Below the pieces are notes generated by a model that saw only the letters and a program-made list of their open reading frames with translations, was not told the origin of the DNA and searched no databases. A stretch of 64,000 bases of DNA. It comes from Pelomonas sp036401055. Lineage in GTDB: Bacteria > Pseudomonadota > Gammaproteobacteria > Burkholderiales > Burkholderiaceae_C. Within the stretch, counting starts at the first letter, position 1. Every line of letters starts with the position of its first letter. Where the stretch lies: assembly GCA_036401055.1 (NCBI GenBank), contig DASWWC010000031.1, positions 6,504 to 70,503 of the forward strand. The letters run 5' to 3'. Shown in pieces: positions 41,806 to 51,298 of the stretch. The position numbers were made by a program, and so were the translations under genes.

Positions 41806-44800
41806 ATGAGACGCTGGTTTCTCGAAGGTGTGGCTGAGGTTGTGGTCTTGGCCGTGCTGGCGCTGCCGTGGCCGGTCGCCGCGCAGGCCATCTCCGGCCC
41901 GCAGCAGACGCGCATCAATCTGCAGGGCCAGACGGCCCAGCCACTGCGCTACACGCCGGAGGGCGAAGACTTCGTCATCCACAACGGCGCCGAGTTCTTC
42001 AACCGTCCGCTGTACGGCGGTCGCACGGGCTTTCGGGTCGACGGTGGCGACAAGCCGGAGTTCCTCCTCTACCTGCCCGGTCGTGGTGGCAACCTGCGGC
42101 TGGCACTGCGAACGCCCGCCGGCAGTCGCTGGCTGCACGAGGTCGAGTCCGTCACGACGCGCTACCGCCCGGGCGAGTTGCACTACGACATCCGCGACCC
42201 GCTGCTCGGTGAAGGCCGCCTGGCCGTCGTCGCGCTCGCCACGACGACGACCGAAGGCCTGGTGATCCGCGCCGAGGGGCGCGGCCTGCCCGAAGGCGCC
42301 GAGCTGGTGTGGGCCTACGGCGGCGTCACCGGACAGCGCGGCCGGCGCGATGGCGACATCGGCACCGAGTCCGTGCCCATCAGCCAGTATTTCCAGTTCC
42401 AGTCGCAGTTCGCCGCCGGCAACCGGCTGGCGCTGGGCGCGGACGGCTTCGTGCTGGCCGCCCCGGCGGCGCTGATCGCCGGGGTGGTGCCCGTCGGCGC
42501 GACACAGCACCTGGCCGCCGCCAACGACTGGGGCGACCTGCCCGCCCTGCTGGCTCCATCCGGCGCAACGCCCGACGCGGCCATCGTCGTGGGACGCGTG
42601 CCGCTGCAGGAACGACGGCCCGCCTGGCTGGCGCTGCAGCGCCTCGCCGACGCCGCCCGCTCGCTGGCCAGCGCCGCCGCGCAGACCTACGCCGCCGTCG
42701 GCGCGCCGCGCCCGGCCACGCGCGGCACACCGCTCGCCCCGCGCTTCACGCCCGCCGAACTGCCCGCGCTGTTCGCCAGGGAGCAGGCCCACTTCAAGGC
42801 CTTGCGCCGGCAGATCCGCATCACCACGCCCGACCCCTACCTGAACGCCGCCGTCGGCGCGATCAACGTCGTGGGCGATGCGCTGTGGGACGACGACGCC
42901 AAGGCCATCCTGCACGGTGCCGTCGCCTGGCGCGTGCCGCTGCTGGGCTGGCGCGGCGCCTATGCGCTCGATGCCCTCGGCTGGCACGATCGCGCGAAGC
43001 AGAACATCGAGACCTGGATCGCGCGACAGAACACCTCGCCCATTCCCGCGCAGCTGCCGCCGCCCGACACCGACACCAACCTCGCACGCAGCAGGACGGC
43101 ACTGCACTCCAACGGCAACCTGACCGCCTCGCACTACGACATGAACATGGTGTTCTTCGACGCCCTGTTCCGCCACCTGCTGTGGACAGGCGACCTGGAG
43201 CTGGCCCGCCGTGCCTGGCCCGCCATCCAGCGCCACCTCGCCTGGGAGCAGCGCCTGTTCCGCCGCGACTTCGACGGCCTGCCGCTGTACGAGGGCTATG
43301 CCAACTTCTGGGCCAGCGACGACATCTTCTACGGCGGCGGCGGCGTCACGCATGCGTCGGCCTACAACGTCTATGCCTTCCGCAGCGCGGCGAGGTTGGC
43401 CAAGTTGCTGGGCGAGGACGGCAGCGCCTACCAACGCGAGGCCGATCTCATTGCGCAAGGCATGCGCAAGCACTTGTGGATGCCCGAACGCGGTGCCTTT
43501 GGCGAGTCCCGCGACAGCCTGGGCCTGCAGCGCCTGCACCCGAGCTACGGGCTGTGGAGCTTCTACACGGCCATCGACTCCGAGGTGCCCACGCCGCAAG
43601 AGGCGATGCAGATGACACGGGACGTATTCCGCTCCTTCAAACAGATTCCCGTGCACGGCCCCGGCGCGCCGAGGGACCTGGCCTATCACGTGCTGCCCAG
43701 CACGGACTGGATGCCCTACGCCTGGTCGGTGAACAACGTCGTCATGGGCGAGAACCTGCACACGGCCTTGGCCATGTGGCAGTCCAGCTACTTCGAGTCT
43801 GCGTTCATCCTTGCCAAGAGCGCCTTGATGGCCAGCATGAACATGGGCATCACGCCGGGCAATGTGGGTTCCATGAACTACCTGGACCACTACCGCCGCG
43901 AGTCGCAGCGAGACTTCGCCGATGGGACCGGTGTGGCCGCGCGCGCATTGATCGAGGGCTTGTTTGGCGTGAAGCCCGACGCGCTGGCAGGCGTGATGAC
44001 CGTGCAGCCCGGGCTTCCCTCCGCATGGAACGCTGCCGAGCTGCAGCATCCCGGCGTGGGCCTTGCCTTCAAGCGCGACGGCATGCGGGAGCGATGGCAG
44101 ATCACGCAACCGGCGTCGCGCTTCAAGCAACTGCGAATCAGGCTCCAGGCTTGGGGCCGCGAAATCGAGTCAGTGATGTGGAACGGCCGGCCCGTCGCGT
44201 GGAAGCCGGACCCGGAGGCGCGTGTCGTGCTTGTCGAGCGTCCGTGGGGACCACGGGCCGATGTCGTCGTGAAGTGGCGCAAGGCCGCGTGGCCGATCAT
44301 CCCGCCGCTTCACGTCTACCCGGCGCGACCCGAGGTTCCGGATTGGACGACGCCGGTGAAGGATGCCGCCTTCGACCCCATCGTCCTCGACACCCACTTC
44401 AACGACCGCCTCACCGACCTCTTCAAGCCCGGCAAGTACCTGACGCCGCGCCCGAGCGGTGTATCGCTGACGCTGCCGTCGCAAGGCGCCGGCGCCTGGG
44501 CGGGGCATGTGAACGAGCTGCCCACTATCGACGACAGCGGCCTGCGCCGCGTGGCGGCCGAGAACAACGGCCAATTCAAGCTGCCCAACGGCCTGCCCTT
44601 CGCCACGCCGGGTGCACCCGAGGCTCGCAACATCGCCTTCACGTCGCGCTGGGACAACTACCCGAAGGAGATCAGCATCCCGCTGACCGGCAAGGCCCGC
44701 CGCGCCTACCTGCTGATGGCCGGCACCACCAACTTCATGCAAAGCCGCATCGACAACGGCGAGGTCCTCGTCGAGTACGCCGACGGCAGCAGCGCCCGGC

Positions 44801-45096
44801 TGGCCCTGCACAATCCCACCACCTGGTGGCCTATCGAGCAGGACTACTTCATCGATGACTACCAGTTCCAGCGCCCCGGCCCCACGCCGCCGCGCGTGGA
44901 CCTGAAGACTGGCCTGGTGCGCCTGCAGCCCACCGGCCGTGCGGTGCCTGGCGGCGCCGCCACCGTGGTCGACCTGCCGCTCGACCCGGCCAAGCCCCTC
45001 GCGCGCCTGACGCTGCGCACCCTGAGCAATGACGTGGTGATCGGTCTGATGAGCCTGACGCTCGACCGTGGCCAACCCGAACGTTCCCGCAACTGA
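41806..45096 (+). CDS. Large exported DUF4450-like six-hairpin glycosidase
   Basis: A 1096-residue protein with signal peptide (MRRWFLEGVAEVVVLAVLALPWPVAAQA). The first 350 residues are beta-rich (NRPLYGGRTGFRVDGGDKPEFLLYLPGRGGNLRLAL), the middle (about 370-720) is an alpha/alpha toroid with ALWDDDAKAILHGAVAWRVPLLGWRGAY, NFWASDDIFYGGGGVTHASAYN and STDWMPYAWSVNNVVM, and the C-terminus is again beta-sandwich. This layout resembles DUF4450 proteins of pectin-degrading bacteria, some linked (from memory) to beta-L-arabinofuranosidase activity on rhamnogalacturonan II. A galactan or rhamnose-releasing enzyme is possible. It follows the lactonase by 76 bases. Confidence 0.7.
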   Translation: MRRWFLEGVAEVVVLAVLALPWPVAAQAISGPQQTRINLQGQTAQPLRYTPEGEDFVIHNGAEFFNRPLYGGRTGFRVDGGDKPEFLLYLPGRGGNLRLALRTPAGSRWLHEVESVTTRYRPGELHYDIRDPLLGEGRLAVVALATTTTEGLVIRAEGRGLPEGAELVWAYGGVTGQRGRRDGDIGTESVPISQYFQFQSQFAAGNRLALGADGFVLAAPAALIAGVVPVGATQHLAAANDWGDLPALLAPSGATPDAAIVVGRVPLQERRPAWLALQRLADAARSLASAAAQTYAAVGAPRPATRGTPLAPRFTPAELPALFAREQAHFKALRRQIRITTPDPYLNAAVGAINVVGDALWDDDAKAILHGAVAWRVPLLGWRGAYALDALGWHDRAKQNIETWIARQNTSPIPAQLPPPDTDTNLARSRTALHSNGNLTASHYDMNMVFFDALFRHLLWTGDLELARRAWPAIQRHLAWEQRLFRRDFDGLPLYEGYANFWASDDIFYGGGGVTHASAYNVYAFRSAARLAKLLGEDGSAYQREADLIAQGMRKHLWMPERGAFGESRDSLGLQRLHPSYGLWSFYTAIDSEVPTPQEAMQMTRDVFRSFKQIPVHGPGAPRDLAYHVLPSTDWMPYAWSVNNVVMGENLHTALAMWQSSYFESAFILAKSALMASMNMGITPGNVGSMNYLDHYRRESQRDFADGTGVAARALIEGLFGVKPDALAGVMTVQPGLPSAWNAAELQHPGVGLAFKRDGMRERWQITQPASRFKQLRIRLQAWGREIESVMWNGRPVAWKPDPEARVVLVERPWGPRADVVVKWRKAAWPIIPPLHVYPARPEVPDWTTPVKDAAFDPIVLDTHFNDRLTDLFKPGKYLTPRPSGVSLTLPSQGAGAWAGHVNELPTIDDSGLRRVAAENNGQFKLPNGLPFATPGAPEARNIAFTSRWDNYPKEISIPLTGKARRAYLLMAGTTNFMQSRIDNGEVLVEYADGSSARLALHNPTTWWPIEQDYFIDDYQFQRPGPTPPRVDLKTGLVRLQPTGRAVPGGAATVVDLPLDPAKPLARLTLRTLSNDVVIGLMSLTLDRGQPERSRN

Positions 45097-45106
45097 GGTC
45101 GCCGTT

Positions 45107-47257
45107 TTGAAGCTGCTTTCCTTCCTTCTGGCCGCGTGCGTGGCACTGCCCGCACTCGCCCAGCCGAATGCCACTATCGACCGCGCCGCCGTCGTCGCCC
45201 GCCACGCGGTGCGCAACACCGGGATCAACCCCGAGTCCGCGCTGACCGTCGGCAACGGCGACTTTGCGGTGACCGTGGACGTGACCGGCCTGCAGAGCCT
45301 GGAGCGCATCTACTACGACGGTGGCCTGCCGCTGGAGACGCGCAACACCTGGAGCTGGCACAGCTTCCCCAACCCCGAGGGCCTGCGCTTCGAGGACACG
45401 CTGGCGCCGGTGCCCTTCCACGGCCGGCAGATCCTCTACCCCATCCACCAGAACACGCCCGCCGGCCGCTACTACCGCGAGAACCCCCAGCCCATGCCGC
45501 TGGGCCAGTTCCAGTTCACGCTGTACGGCGAGGTGCTGCGCAGCGAAGACATCGCGGGCGTGAGCCAGACGCTGGACCTGTGGACCGGCATCGTCACCAG
45601 CAAACTGCTGGTGCGCGGCCAGCCGCTGGAGGTGACGACCGCCGCCCACGGCAGTGCCGCCGTGCTGGCCGTGCAGGCGCGTTCGCCGCTGATCGCCAGC
45701 GGCGACCTGCAGGTGCGCGTGCGCTTCCCCTATGCCTACCGCACGGCCATCGCCCACAAGCCGCCCTTCATCTGGGAGCAGCCCGAGCGGCACCGCAGCA
45801 CGCTGACCCAGGTGGCCGCCGGCCACGCCCGCATCGCCCGCGAGGCCGACGGCACACGCTACGACACCGAGCTGCGCTGGAGCACGCCGGCCGAGCTGGT
45901 CAGCGCCTCCACGCCGCAGCTGGCTGCGCCGCACGACTACCGACTGCGCGCGACGAAGGGCGACACGATTGCGTTCACGGCCGCGTTTGCCGATGCCGAG
46001 CACCCGGCGCCCAGCGAAACGGTGGACAGCACGATTGCGTCATCGAAGCAGGCCTGGCGCGACTACTGGACCAAGGGCGGCATGGTGGACCTCAGCGCCG
46101 CCACCGACCCGCGCGCCAAGGAGGTCGAGCGCCGCACCATCCAGTCCCTGTACCTGATGCGCGTGAACTACGCCGGCAGCTTCCCGCCCGCCGAGACGGG
46201 CCTGCAGCACCTGTCCTGGTTCGGCAAGCACAACTCCGAGGTCTACGTCTTCCACGCGGCGCAGTTCTACCAATGGGGCCATGTGGACCTGCTCGAGAAG
46301 GGCCTGGCCTGGTACCTCGGGCAGCTGCCCAAGGGCATGGCGCAGGCGAAGTCGGAAGGCTTTGACGGCGTGCGCTGGCCCAAGATGTCGGGCCTGGATG
46401 GCCGCCCCACGCCGGGCGGCATCAACCCGTACATCATCTGGAACCAGCCCAACCCCATCTACCTGGCCGAGCTGGTCTACCGCGCCAAGCCGACGAAGGA
46501 AACCCTGCAGCGCTACGGCGAGCTGGTGGCCGAGTCCGCCAAGTTCCTAGCCTCGTTCGCGCACCGCGATCCGGCCACCGGCGTCTACCACCTGGGCCCG
46601 CCGCTGAAGAACGTCAGCGAGAGCACGTCCGTCGAGCTGGTGCGCAACCCGACCTTCGAAGTGGCCTTCTGGTACTACGGGCTGCAGGTCGCGCAGCAAT
46701 GGCGAGAGCGGCAAGGTCTGGCACCCGATGCGAAGTGGGCCGAGGTCATCAAGAACCTCGCGCCGCTGCCGCAGCAGGACGGCAAGTACCTGGAGATCGA
46801 GGGCATCCGCAACCTGTTCGGCCCGGGCAAGCGCGGCGCGCCCTCGTCCATGCTGCTCGCGCTGGGCTATCTGCCGGCCACGGACAAGATCGACATCGAG
46901 ACCGCGCGTCGCACCTTCCACGCCGTGCATGAGCAGCGCGGCGTGGACGGCGGCTGGGTCAGCTGGCAGATGGGGCAGGGCGCGCTGACGGCCGCGCGGC
47001 TGGGCGAGCCGGATCGCGCCGTGGCCATCCTCGGCAACACCCGTGCTGCGGCCCACTTCATGCCCAGTGGCTACAGCCGCCGCCCGCGCGACCCCGAGGG
47101 CGCGGTGGCCTACTTGCCCACCAACGCCGCCTACCTGATGGCCATGGGCCTGATGGCCGGTGGCTGGGACGCGGCGCCCCAGGGTGTTGCCGCGCCGGGC
47201 TTCCCCAAGGACGGCGCCTGGAACGTGCGCGCCGAAGGCCTGCTGCCACTGCCATGA
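45107..47257 (+). CDS. Exported six-hairpin glycosidase-like protein, family not assigned
   Basis: A 716-residue protein. The likely start is a TTG at 45107, 10 bases after the previous stop and 8 after a GAGG, giving the signal MKLLSFLLAACVALPALAQ; a GTG at 45068 inside the preceding gene is the alternative. NPESALTVGNGDFAVTVDVTGLQSLERIYYDGGLPLETRNTWSW resembles the N-terminal beta-domain of GH65/GH95-like enzymes. The rest is an alpha/alpha toroid (GLQHLSWFGKHNSEVYVFHAAQFYQWGH, NPTFEVAFWYYGLQVAQQW, GWVSWQMGQGALTAARLG). I could not place it in a numbered family. Its position between a DUF4450 protein and a pectate lyase suggests action on a pectin-derived oligosaccharide. Confidence 0.68.
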   Translation: MKLLSFLLAACVALPALAQPNATIDRAAVVARHAVRNTGINPESALTVGNGDFAVTVDVTGLQSLERIYYDGGLPLETRNTWSWHSFPNPEGLRFEDTLAPVPFHGRQILYPIHQNTPAGRYYRENPQPMPLGQFQFTLYGEVLRSEDIAGVSQTLDLWTGIVTSKLLVRGQPLEVTTAAHGSAAVLAVQARSPLIASGDLQVRVRFPYAYRTAIAHKPPFIWEQPERHRSTLTQVAAGHARIAREADGTRYDTELRWSTPAELVSASTPQLAAPHDYRLRATKGDTIAFTAAFADAEHPAPSETVDSTIASSKQAWRDYWTKGGMVDLSAATDPRAKEVERRTIQSLYLMRVNYAGSFPPAETGLQHLSWFGKHNSEVYVFHAAQFYQWGHVDLLEKGLAWYLGQLPKGMAQAKSEGFDGVRWPKMSGLDGRPTPGGINPYIIWNQPNPIYLAELVYRAKPTKETLQRYGELVAESAKFLASFAHRDPATGVYHLGPPLKNVSESTSVELVRNPTFEVAFWYYGLQVAQQWRERQGLAPDAKWAEVIKNLAPLPQQDGKYLEIEGIRNLFGPGKRGAPSSMLLALGYLPATDKIDIETARRTFHAVHEQRGVDGGWVSWQMGQGALTAARLGEPDRAVAILGNTRAAAHFMPSGYSRRPRDPEGAVAYLPTNAAYLMAMGLMAGGWDAAPQGVAAPGFPKDGAWNVRAEGLLPLP

Positions 47258-48513
47258 AGCGCTTGTTGCTCCTCGCCCTGCTGCCGAGTGCGGCGCTGGC
47301 CGCCGTCATCGGCCACAACACGCCGGCGCCCGAGGTGAGCGCCGCCCGCTTCGCCGAACTGCCTGCCGCACAGCGCCCCGCCTGGCAGGCGTATCACGAA
47401 CGGTCTGACCGCCAGATGGCCTTCGACCGCGCCACGCTGGCCCGCGAGCTGAAGCCCGGCGACCCCGTGCCGCCGCCGCCCGTGGCCGGCAAGATGAATG
47501 CGCCGCTGGACCGCGAGCCCGGCTGGTACGCGTCGGACGAAGCGGCCCGCATCGCTGCCACCATCCTCAGCTTCCAGACCCCCAGCGGCGGCTGGAGCAA
47601 GAACCAGAACCGCAGCGGCCCGCCGCGCCTGCCCGGCCAGCGCTACGCGAACAACGCCGAGACCATGACCGTGGGCAGCGGCAGCTTCGACGAGCCGCGC
47701 GACCGCTTCTGGACCTTCGTCGGCACGCTGGACAACGACGCCACGCACACCGAGATCCGCTTCCTCGCGCGCGTGAACCAGCAGCGCGCCGGCGACGCGT
47801 ATCGAGACGCCATCCTCAAGGGCATCGGCTACCTGCTGATGGCCCAGTACCCCAACGGCGGCTGGCCGCAGAACTACCCGCTGGAAGGGGGCTTCCACGA
47901 CGGCATCACCTTCAACGACGATGCCGTGTCCGAGGCTGCGCGCCTGTTGCAGGACGTGGCCGACGGGGCGCCCGGTTTCGCCTTCGTGCCCCAGGCGCTG
48001 CGCCGCCAGGCCCGCGCAGCCGCATCCCGTGCGGTCGACGTCATCCTGGCGGCCCAGGTGAAGGTCGACGGTCGCCTGACCGGCTGGCCGCAGCAGATCG
48101 ATGCGCTGACGCTGCAACCCATCTCTGCCCGCAACTACGAGCCGCGCGGCCTGGCCAGCGCCGAGAGCGCCGGCGTGCTGTTGTTCCTGATGCGGCAGCC
48201 CCGCCCCACGCCCGCGATGAAGGCCGCCATCCACGCCGGCATTGCCTGGCTGCAGGCTCAGACGCTGCGCGACCACGCCTTCACCATGACGCCCGACGGC
48301 CGCAAGCTCATCTCCCGGCCCGGCGACGGCCCGCTGTGGTCCCGGCTCTACGACGTGTCGACCGGCCGCCCCATCTTTGGCGACTGGGGAAAGACCATCC
48401 ACGACGACGTCAACGAGATCTCCAAGGGCCGCCGCAACGGCTACACCTGGTGGGGCACCTGGCCGCAGAAGGCGCTGGAGGCCTACCCGCGCTGGAGGGC
48501 GCTCCATCCCTGA
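47254..48513 (+). CDS. pelA: PL10 family pectate lyase, secreted
   Basis: A 419-residue exported enzyme (signal MKRLLLLALLPSAALAA) starting within the stop codon of the previous gene (ATGA). PL10 motifs are TPSGGWSKNQNRSG, GTLDNDATHTEIRFLARV, YPNGGWPQNYP, HDGITFNDDAV, ISARNYEPRGLASAESAGVLLFLM, and SRLYDVSTGRPIFGDW. The family is an (alpha/alpha)3 toroid that cleaves polygalacturonate in a calcium-dependent way. With the PL1 enzyme at 23.7 kb it gives the locus two unrelated lyases for the pectin backbone. It is the last gene of this operon. Confidence 0.92.
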   Translation: MKRLLLLALLPSAALAAVIGHNTPAPEVSAARFAELPAAQRPAWQAYHERSDRQMAFDRATLARELKPGDPVPPPPVAGKMNAPLDREPGWYASDEAARIAATILSFQTPSGGWSKNQNRSGPPRLPGQRYANNAETMTVGSGSFDEPRDRFWTFVGTLDNDATHTEIRFLARVNQQRAGDAYRDAILKGIGYLLMAQYPNGGWPQNYPLEGGFHDGITFNDDAVSEAARLLQDVADGAPGFAFVPQALRRQARAAASRAVDVILAAQVKVDGRLTGWPQQIDALTLQPISARNYEPRGLASAESAGVLLFLMRQPRPTPAMKAAIHAGIAWLQAQTLRDHAFTMTPDGRKLISRPGDGPLWSRLYDVSTGRPIFGDWGKTIHDDVNEISKGRRNGYTWWGTWPQKALEAYPRWRALHP

Positions 48514-48575
48514 CCGTGCGACACGCTGAAGCGTCGCGCATGAAAGAGGGTTGCTGGAGGCCCGAGGCCCGCGTG

Positions 48576-49829
48576 CTACCTGGAGAGGCTCTGGCTTGTC
48601 CGGTCGATGAACTCGGCGCGCTGATCCTTCAGATTCGGTCCATCGATGTACTGGGCCAACTGGTCCAAGTCGCGACTGCTTACACCGAGGCCCCGGAAGA
48701 ACTCCTTCCACCCATGTACGGCCGCAGCCACGCGCTTGACCGCCTCCACGGCCGTGTCTTTGGTGAGCCCGAAGGCCTGCACTTCCGACAGCGCGTTCTC
48801 GATCGAGGCATCGGCCTGCTCCTTGCCAACCCTGAGCTGCTGTTGACCCAGCCCCTGAGCCGACGGCACGACATCGTAGGCCGGTGACAGATCGTAGAAC
48901 CCGTCGGCCGCGCGCACGAAGGCGTGGTTCTTCTCATGGTCATCCGTGTTGTCCATCAGGATGTTGAAGACCATGCGTTTGAACAACTCCTTCTGTTGCC
49001 CGCGAATGGCTTGTGCTCGTCCGATCCGACGCAGGCTCTGTGCGAGTTCCGGGTAGCCCATGGGCAGGCCGTTGGCGCGCAACACGGTGTTGGCGGAGAT
49101 CACATGCGAGCGCTGATCGCCGCAGCGATCAAAGCGCTTCACGGCGACGGCGTGCCCGTGGACCAAAGGCAGCGCGCGCGTCTGCGCCACGTCGATCCCG
49201 CATTGGCTGGCAAGACGCATGGTGGCGTGCTCGACCAGCTCCGTGTTGAAGTCCTCTCCTTCGGAGAACTTCACGACCCACTGCGCGCCGTCCATCTCGA
49301 TCAAGGACTTGGGCCGAGCGCCGCCGAACGACGGGCCGGGCTTGACCAGGCGCACCAGCCGCTCGTCCAGCTTCTCGTCGGCCAGGACCGCAGCAACCGC
49401 ACGCTGCATGTCGTCGAGGTTCGCCAAGCTCGCCATGCCCCCCCCGCTGCTGGGCATGTAGCCGCCAGCATCCGTCGAGACACCCAGCGCGCCGAAGCGG
49501 TCATCGCCCGCAAAGTAGAGGTACTCCAGCACCGACAGCCGTGAAGGCTTGTAGAGGTTGCGAATCACACGCTCGCCCCAGCGATCCGGGCGCGCATCGT
49601 CAACGGCGCCGACCGCCATGTCTCGCTCCTTGGGCACGTAGACGCCTCGGCCCAAGGGCAGGTCTTCGCTGAGGGGGAAGCCGTGCTGCAGCCAGTCGGC
49701 CGAATACTCCAGGCCGACTTTGCGGTTGCCCTCGGCCAGGAAGATCTGGCCGACGCTTCGCGGCGACGCCGGCCCGTCACCAAGCCACCACAGGCTCATG
49801 GTGTCTTGCGGCTTGTAGGCGCTACTCAC
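48576..49829 (-). CDS. hipA: HipA family serine/threonine kinase toxin
   Basis: A 417-residue HipA-type kinase. The start is a GTG overlapping the hipB stop codon by eight bases (GTGAGTAG); the longer frame runs through hipB as a shadow. Landmarks are the HipA N-terminal domain with RPDRWGERVIRNLYKPSRLSVLEYLYFAGDDRFGALGVS, the nucleotide-binding AVAVKRFDR, the catalytic loop NILMDNTDDHEKNHAF and the metal-binding YDLSPAYDVVPS. HipA kinases phosphorylate targets such as glutamyl-tRNA synthetase and induce dormancy. Codon use is less GC-biased than in the arabinose operons, consistent with acquisition. Confidence 0.9.
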   Translation of the reverse strand: MSSAYKPQDTMSLWWLGDGPASPRSVGQIFLAEGNRKVGLEYSADWLQHGFPLSEDLPLGRGVYVPKERDMAVGAVDDARPDRWGERVIRNLYKPSRLSVLEYLYFAGDDRFGALGVSTDAGGYMPSSGGGMASLANLDDMQRAVAAVLADEKLDERLVRLVKPGPSFGGARPKSLIEMDGAQWVVKFSEGEDFNTELVEHATMRLASQCGIDVAQTRALPLVHGHAVAVKRFDRCGDQRSHVISANTVLRANGLPMGYPELAQSLRRIGRAQAIRGQQKELFKRMVFNILMDNTDDHEKNHAFVRAADGFYDLSPAYDVVPSAQGLGQQQLRVGKEQADASIENALSEVQAFGLTKDTAVEAVKRVAAAVHGWKEFFRGLGVSSRDLDQLAQYIDGPNLKDQRAEFIDRTSQSLSR

Positions 49830-50148
49830 GGCGCCGGCTCCCCTTTTTCTCAATGGCCAGGATCTCCTGCGCCAAAGCCTGGGCGTCGTGCTCTGGCGCC
49901 GCCAGATCCCGCAGCGCGCTATCTCGGCCGAGCAGCCACAAAGCGGTGGCATACACGCCCATGCTGACGCGTGGATCGCCCTTCTCCATCGCAGCCAAGG
50001 TCGGAACGGATACATCCATCCGCAAGGCCCAAGCCCGCAGCGACTCCTTCCGTCGTTTCCGACCTAGCCGCAAATGGCCTCCAAGGACTTCCAACGAGAT
50101 CTGTACAGGACTGGGCAGGCTCGCTACGGAAACGGCGGCTTTAGGCAT
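49822..50148 (-). CDS. hipB: HipB-like antitoxin (XRE family)
   Basis: A 108-residue XRE-type DNA-binding protein with helix-turn-helix LRLGRKRRKESLRAWALRMDVSVPTLAAMEKGDPRVSMGVYATALWLLG. It lies immediately upstream of hipA with an eight-base overlap, the standard hipBA layout, and should neutralise HipA and repress the operon. The 150 bases upstream are AT-rich and hold the promoter region. Confidence 0.88.
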   Translation of the reverse strand: MPKAAVSVASLPSPVQISLEVLGGHLRLGRKRRKESLRAWALRMDVSVPTLAAMEKGDPRVSMGVYATALWLLGRDSALRDLAAPEHDAQALAQEILAIEKKGSRRRE

Positions 50149-50297
50149 TAGCCAAGGTTACACAAGAATCAAAATTTGTGCAATTTTGGTTGAACAAACC
50201 TCAAATTTTCGGTACCTGGGAGGCCGTGTGCGCAGGCACGGGAACCTGGCGATAGGGCGCGCGTCCATCTTGCGAACGACCTCCGCTGAGAGCAGCG

Positions 50298-50549
50298 TTA
50301 GTCGCTCTTCGCAACATCGCCGGCTGCCTCTACCAAAGCCACCAATTGCGATGCTCGTTTGCGCAATGGTTTTGCCAGCTTGACCAGCGTGGAAAGGGTC
50401 GGCTGCCGCTCGCCGCGTTCAAGCATGCTGATGTAGTTCCGCTCGAGCCCCGCCTCAAAGCCGAGCTGCTCTTGCGTCAATCCGACTTGCTTGCGCTGGT
50501 CCCTCAGAACCTGCCCGAACGTGATTGCCAGATTCAACAGCTTCTCCAA
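50298..50549 (-). CDS. XRE family transcriptional regulator, divergent
   Basis: An 83-residue one-domain regulator (LRDQRKQVGLTQEQLGFEAGLERNYISMLERGERQPTLSTLVKLAKPL), Cro/C1 type. The first possible start is a TTG at 50549, directly preceded by an in-frame TAG, and it lies inside the palindrome CCAACTATGGTTGG; a second TTG at 50537 is the alternative. The mRNA may be leaderless or nearly so. It is divergent from the transposase-like gene, with two operator palindromes between them, so it likely represses both. Confidence 0.82.
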   Translation of the reverse strand: MEKLLNLAITFGQVLRDQRKQVGLTQEQLGFEAGLERNYISMLERGERQPTLSTLVKLAKPLRKRASQLVALVEAAGDVAKSD

Positions 50550-50606
50550 CTATGGTTGGAGAAATTGGGCCGGTGGACTATGATTTTGTCCGCCAACCAT
50601 AGTTGG
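50546..50606. promoter_or_regulatory. Paired palindromic operators of the XRE regulator
   Basis: CCAACTATGGTTGG at 50546-50559 and its exact reverse complement CCAACCATAGTTGG at 50593-50606, 47 bases apart. Each is also an imperfect palindrome of half-sites CCAAC-N4-GTTGG. One covers the start of the XRE gene and the other lies about 63 bases before the transposase-like gene. This is a typical autorepressor layout controlling divergent promoters. Confidence 0.8.
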
Positions 50607-50668
50607 AATTTCTCGTTGATCTCAAACCTTGGCCGGGGACTAGCTTGCCCCCGAATATGGAGCGCGCG

Positions 50669-51274
50669 ATGAACGATCCTCTGGGTATCGCAACCGAGTC
50701 GCGGCCGCTATGTCGCTCGTACGTCTGCGCGGTATTTGGCACGCTCAGCTTCAAGCTCCAAGGCGACCCATGGACGAGGGCTGAGCAGCTCAGCTGGGCC
50801 CTGGGAATCCTGCTTGACGGCCAGCCGCACTACCTGGGCTCCTGGCAATTGCTAGATCAGCCAACCTGCTGGTCCTGCATCGCGCATGACCTGCACGTCC
50901 GCGGCATTGAACGCCTCCGGTTCGTTGTCGGTCCAGCCCCGGCCGAGATCGGCGCCACCCTCTTGTCTCTCCACACCGGCGTCACCGTGCTTCCACCTTT
51001 CGGCAAGTTCCTCGACCAGTGCCTGATCGACTCGCTCCACCCGGGCCACCGCCCCTACATCGAGCGCGCCCACGAGGTCTCTACGCAGATGGACCGGCGC
51101 TTCAAGCGCGCAGTCGCCCGCTACGGCGCCTTCTCCAGTGCCGACGCAGCATCCGCACTGCTCCGCCGCTCCGCGGAGCGCTACCTCGCAACCAACAGAC
51201 CAGCGCAGGCGGAGTCCCCGCCGCCAACCAGGCGCGCGTACGGCCGATCAGCAGCCCTGCCTGCCACTCACTGA
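50669..51274 (+). CDS. Mutator/IS256 transposase-core-like protein, catalytic residues lost
   Basis: A 201-residue protein beginning MNDPLGIATESRP after GGAG; a further ATG at 50657 is possible. The stretch LSWALGILLDGQPHYLGSW, then HDLHVRGIERLRFVVGPAPAEIGATLL matches the pattern of the catalytic core of Mutator-type (IS256) transposases (ALGI-DG-REVLG, LKARGL--VQLVISDAHEGL). The acidic residues that should be catalytic are replaced (VFGTLSF for LDATYV, VVGPAPAEI for VISDAHEGL). The flanking parts of a full transposase (about 400 residues) are missing. It may be a decayed remnant or a co-opted protein; its own XRE-controlled promoter favours the latter. The identification comes from reading motifs and needs a profile search. 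Confidence 0.55.
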   Translation: MNDPLGIATESRPLCRSYVCAVFGTLSFKLQGDPWTRAEQLSWALGILLDGQPHYLGSWQLLDQPTCWSCIAHDLHVRGIERLRFVVGPAPAEIGATLLSLHTGVTVLPPFGKFLDQCLIDSLHPGHRPYIERAHEVSTQMDRRFKRAVARYGAFSSADAASALLRRSAERYLATNRPAQAESPPPTRRAYGRSAALPATH

Positions 51275-51298
51275 CCTCCAATCAGCCAGGCTCCCGCC

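Noticed and set aside
41716..44130. 804-residue antisense open frame opposite the DUF4450-like gene
   Set aside because: No motifs, biased composition, and the plus-strand gene has a signal peptide and clear fold features.
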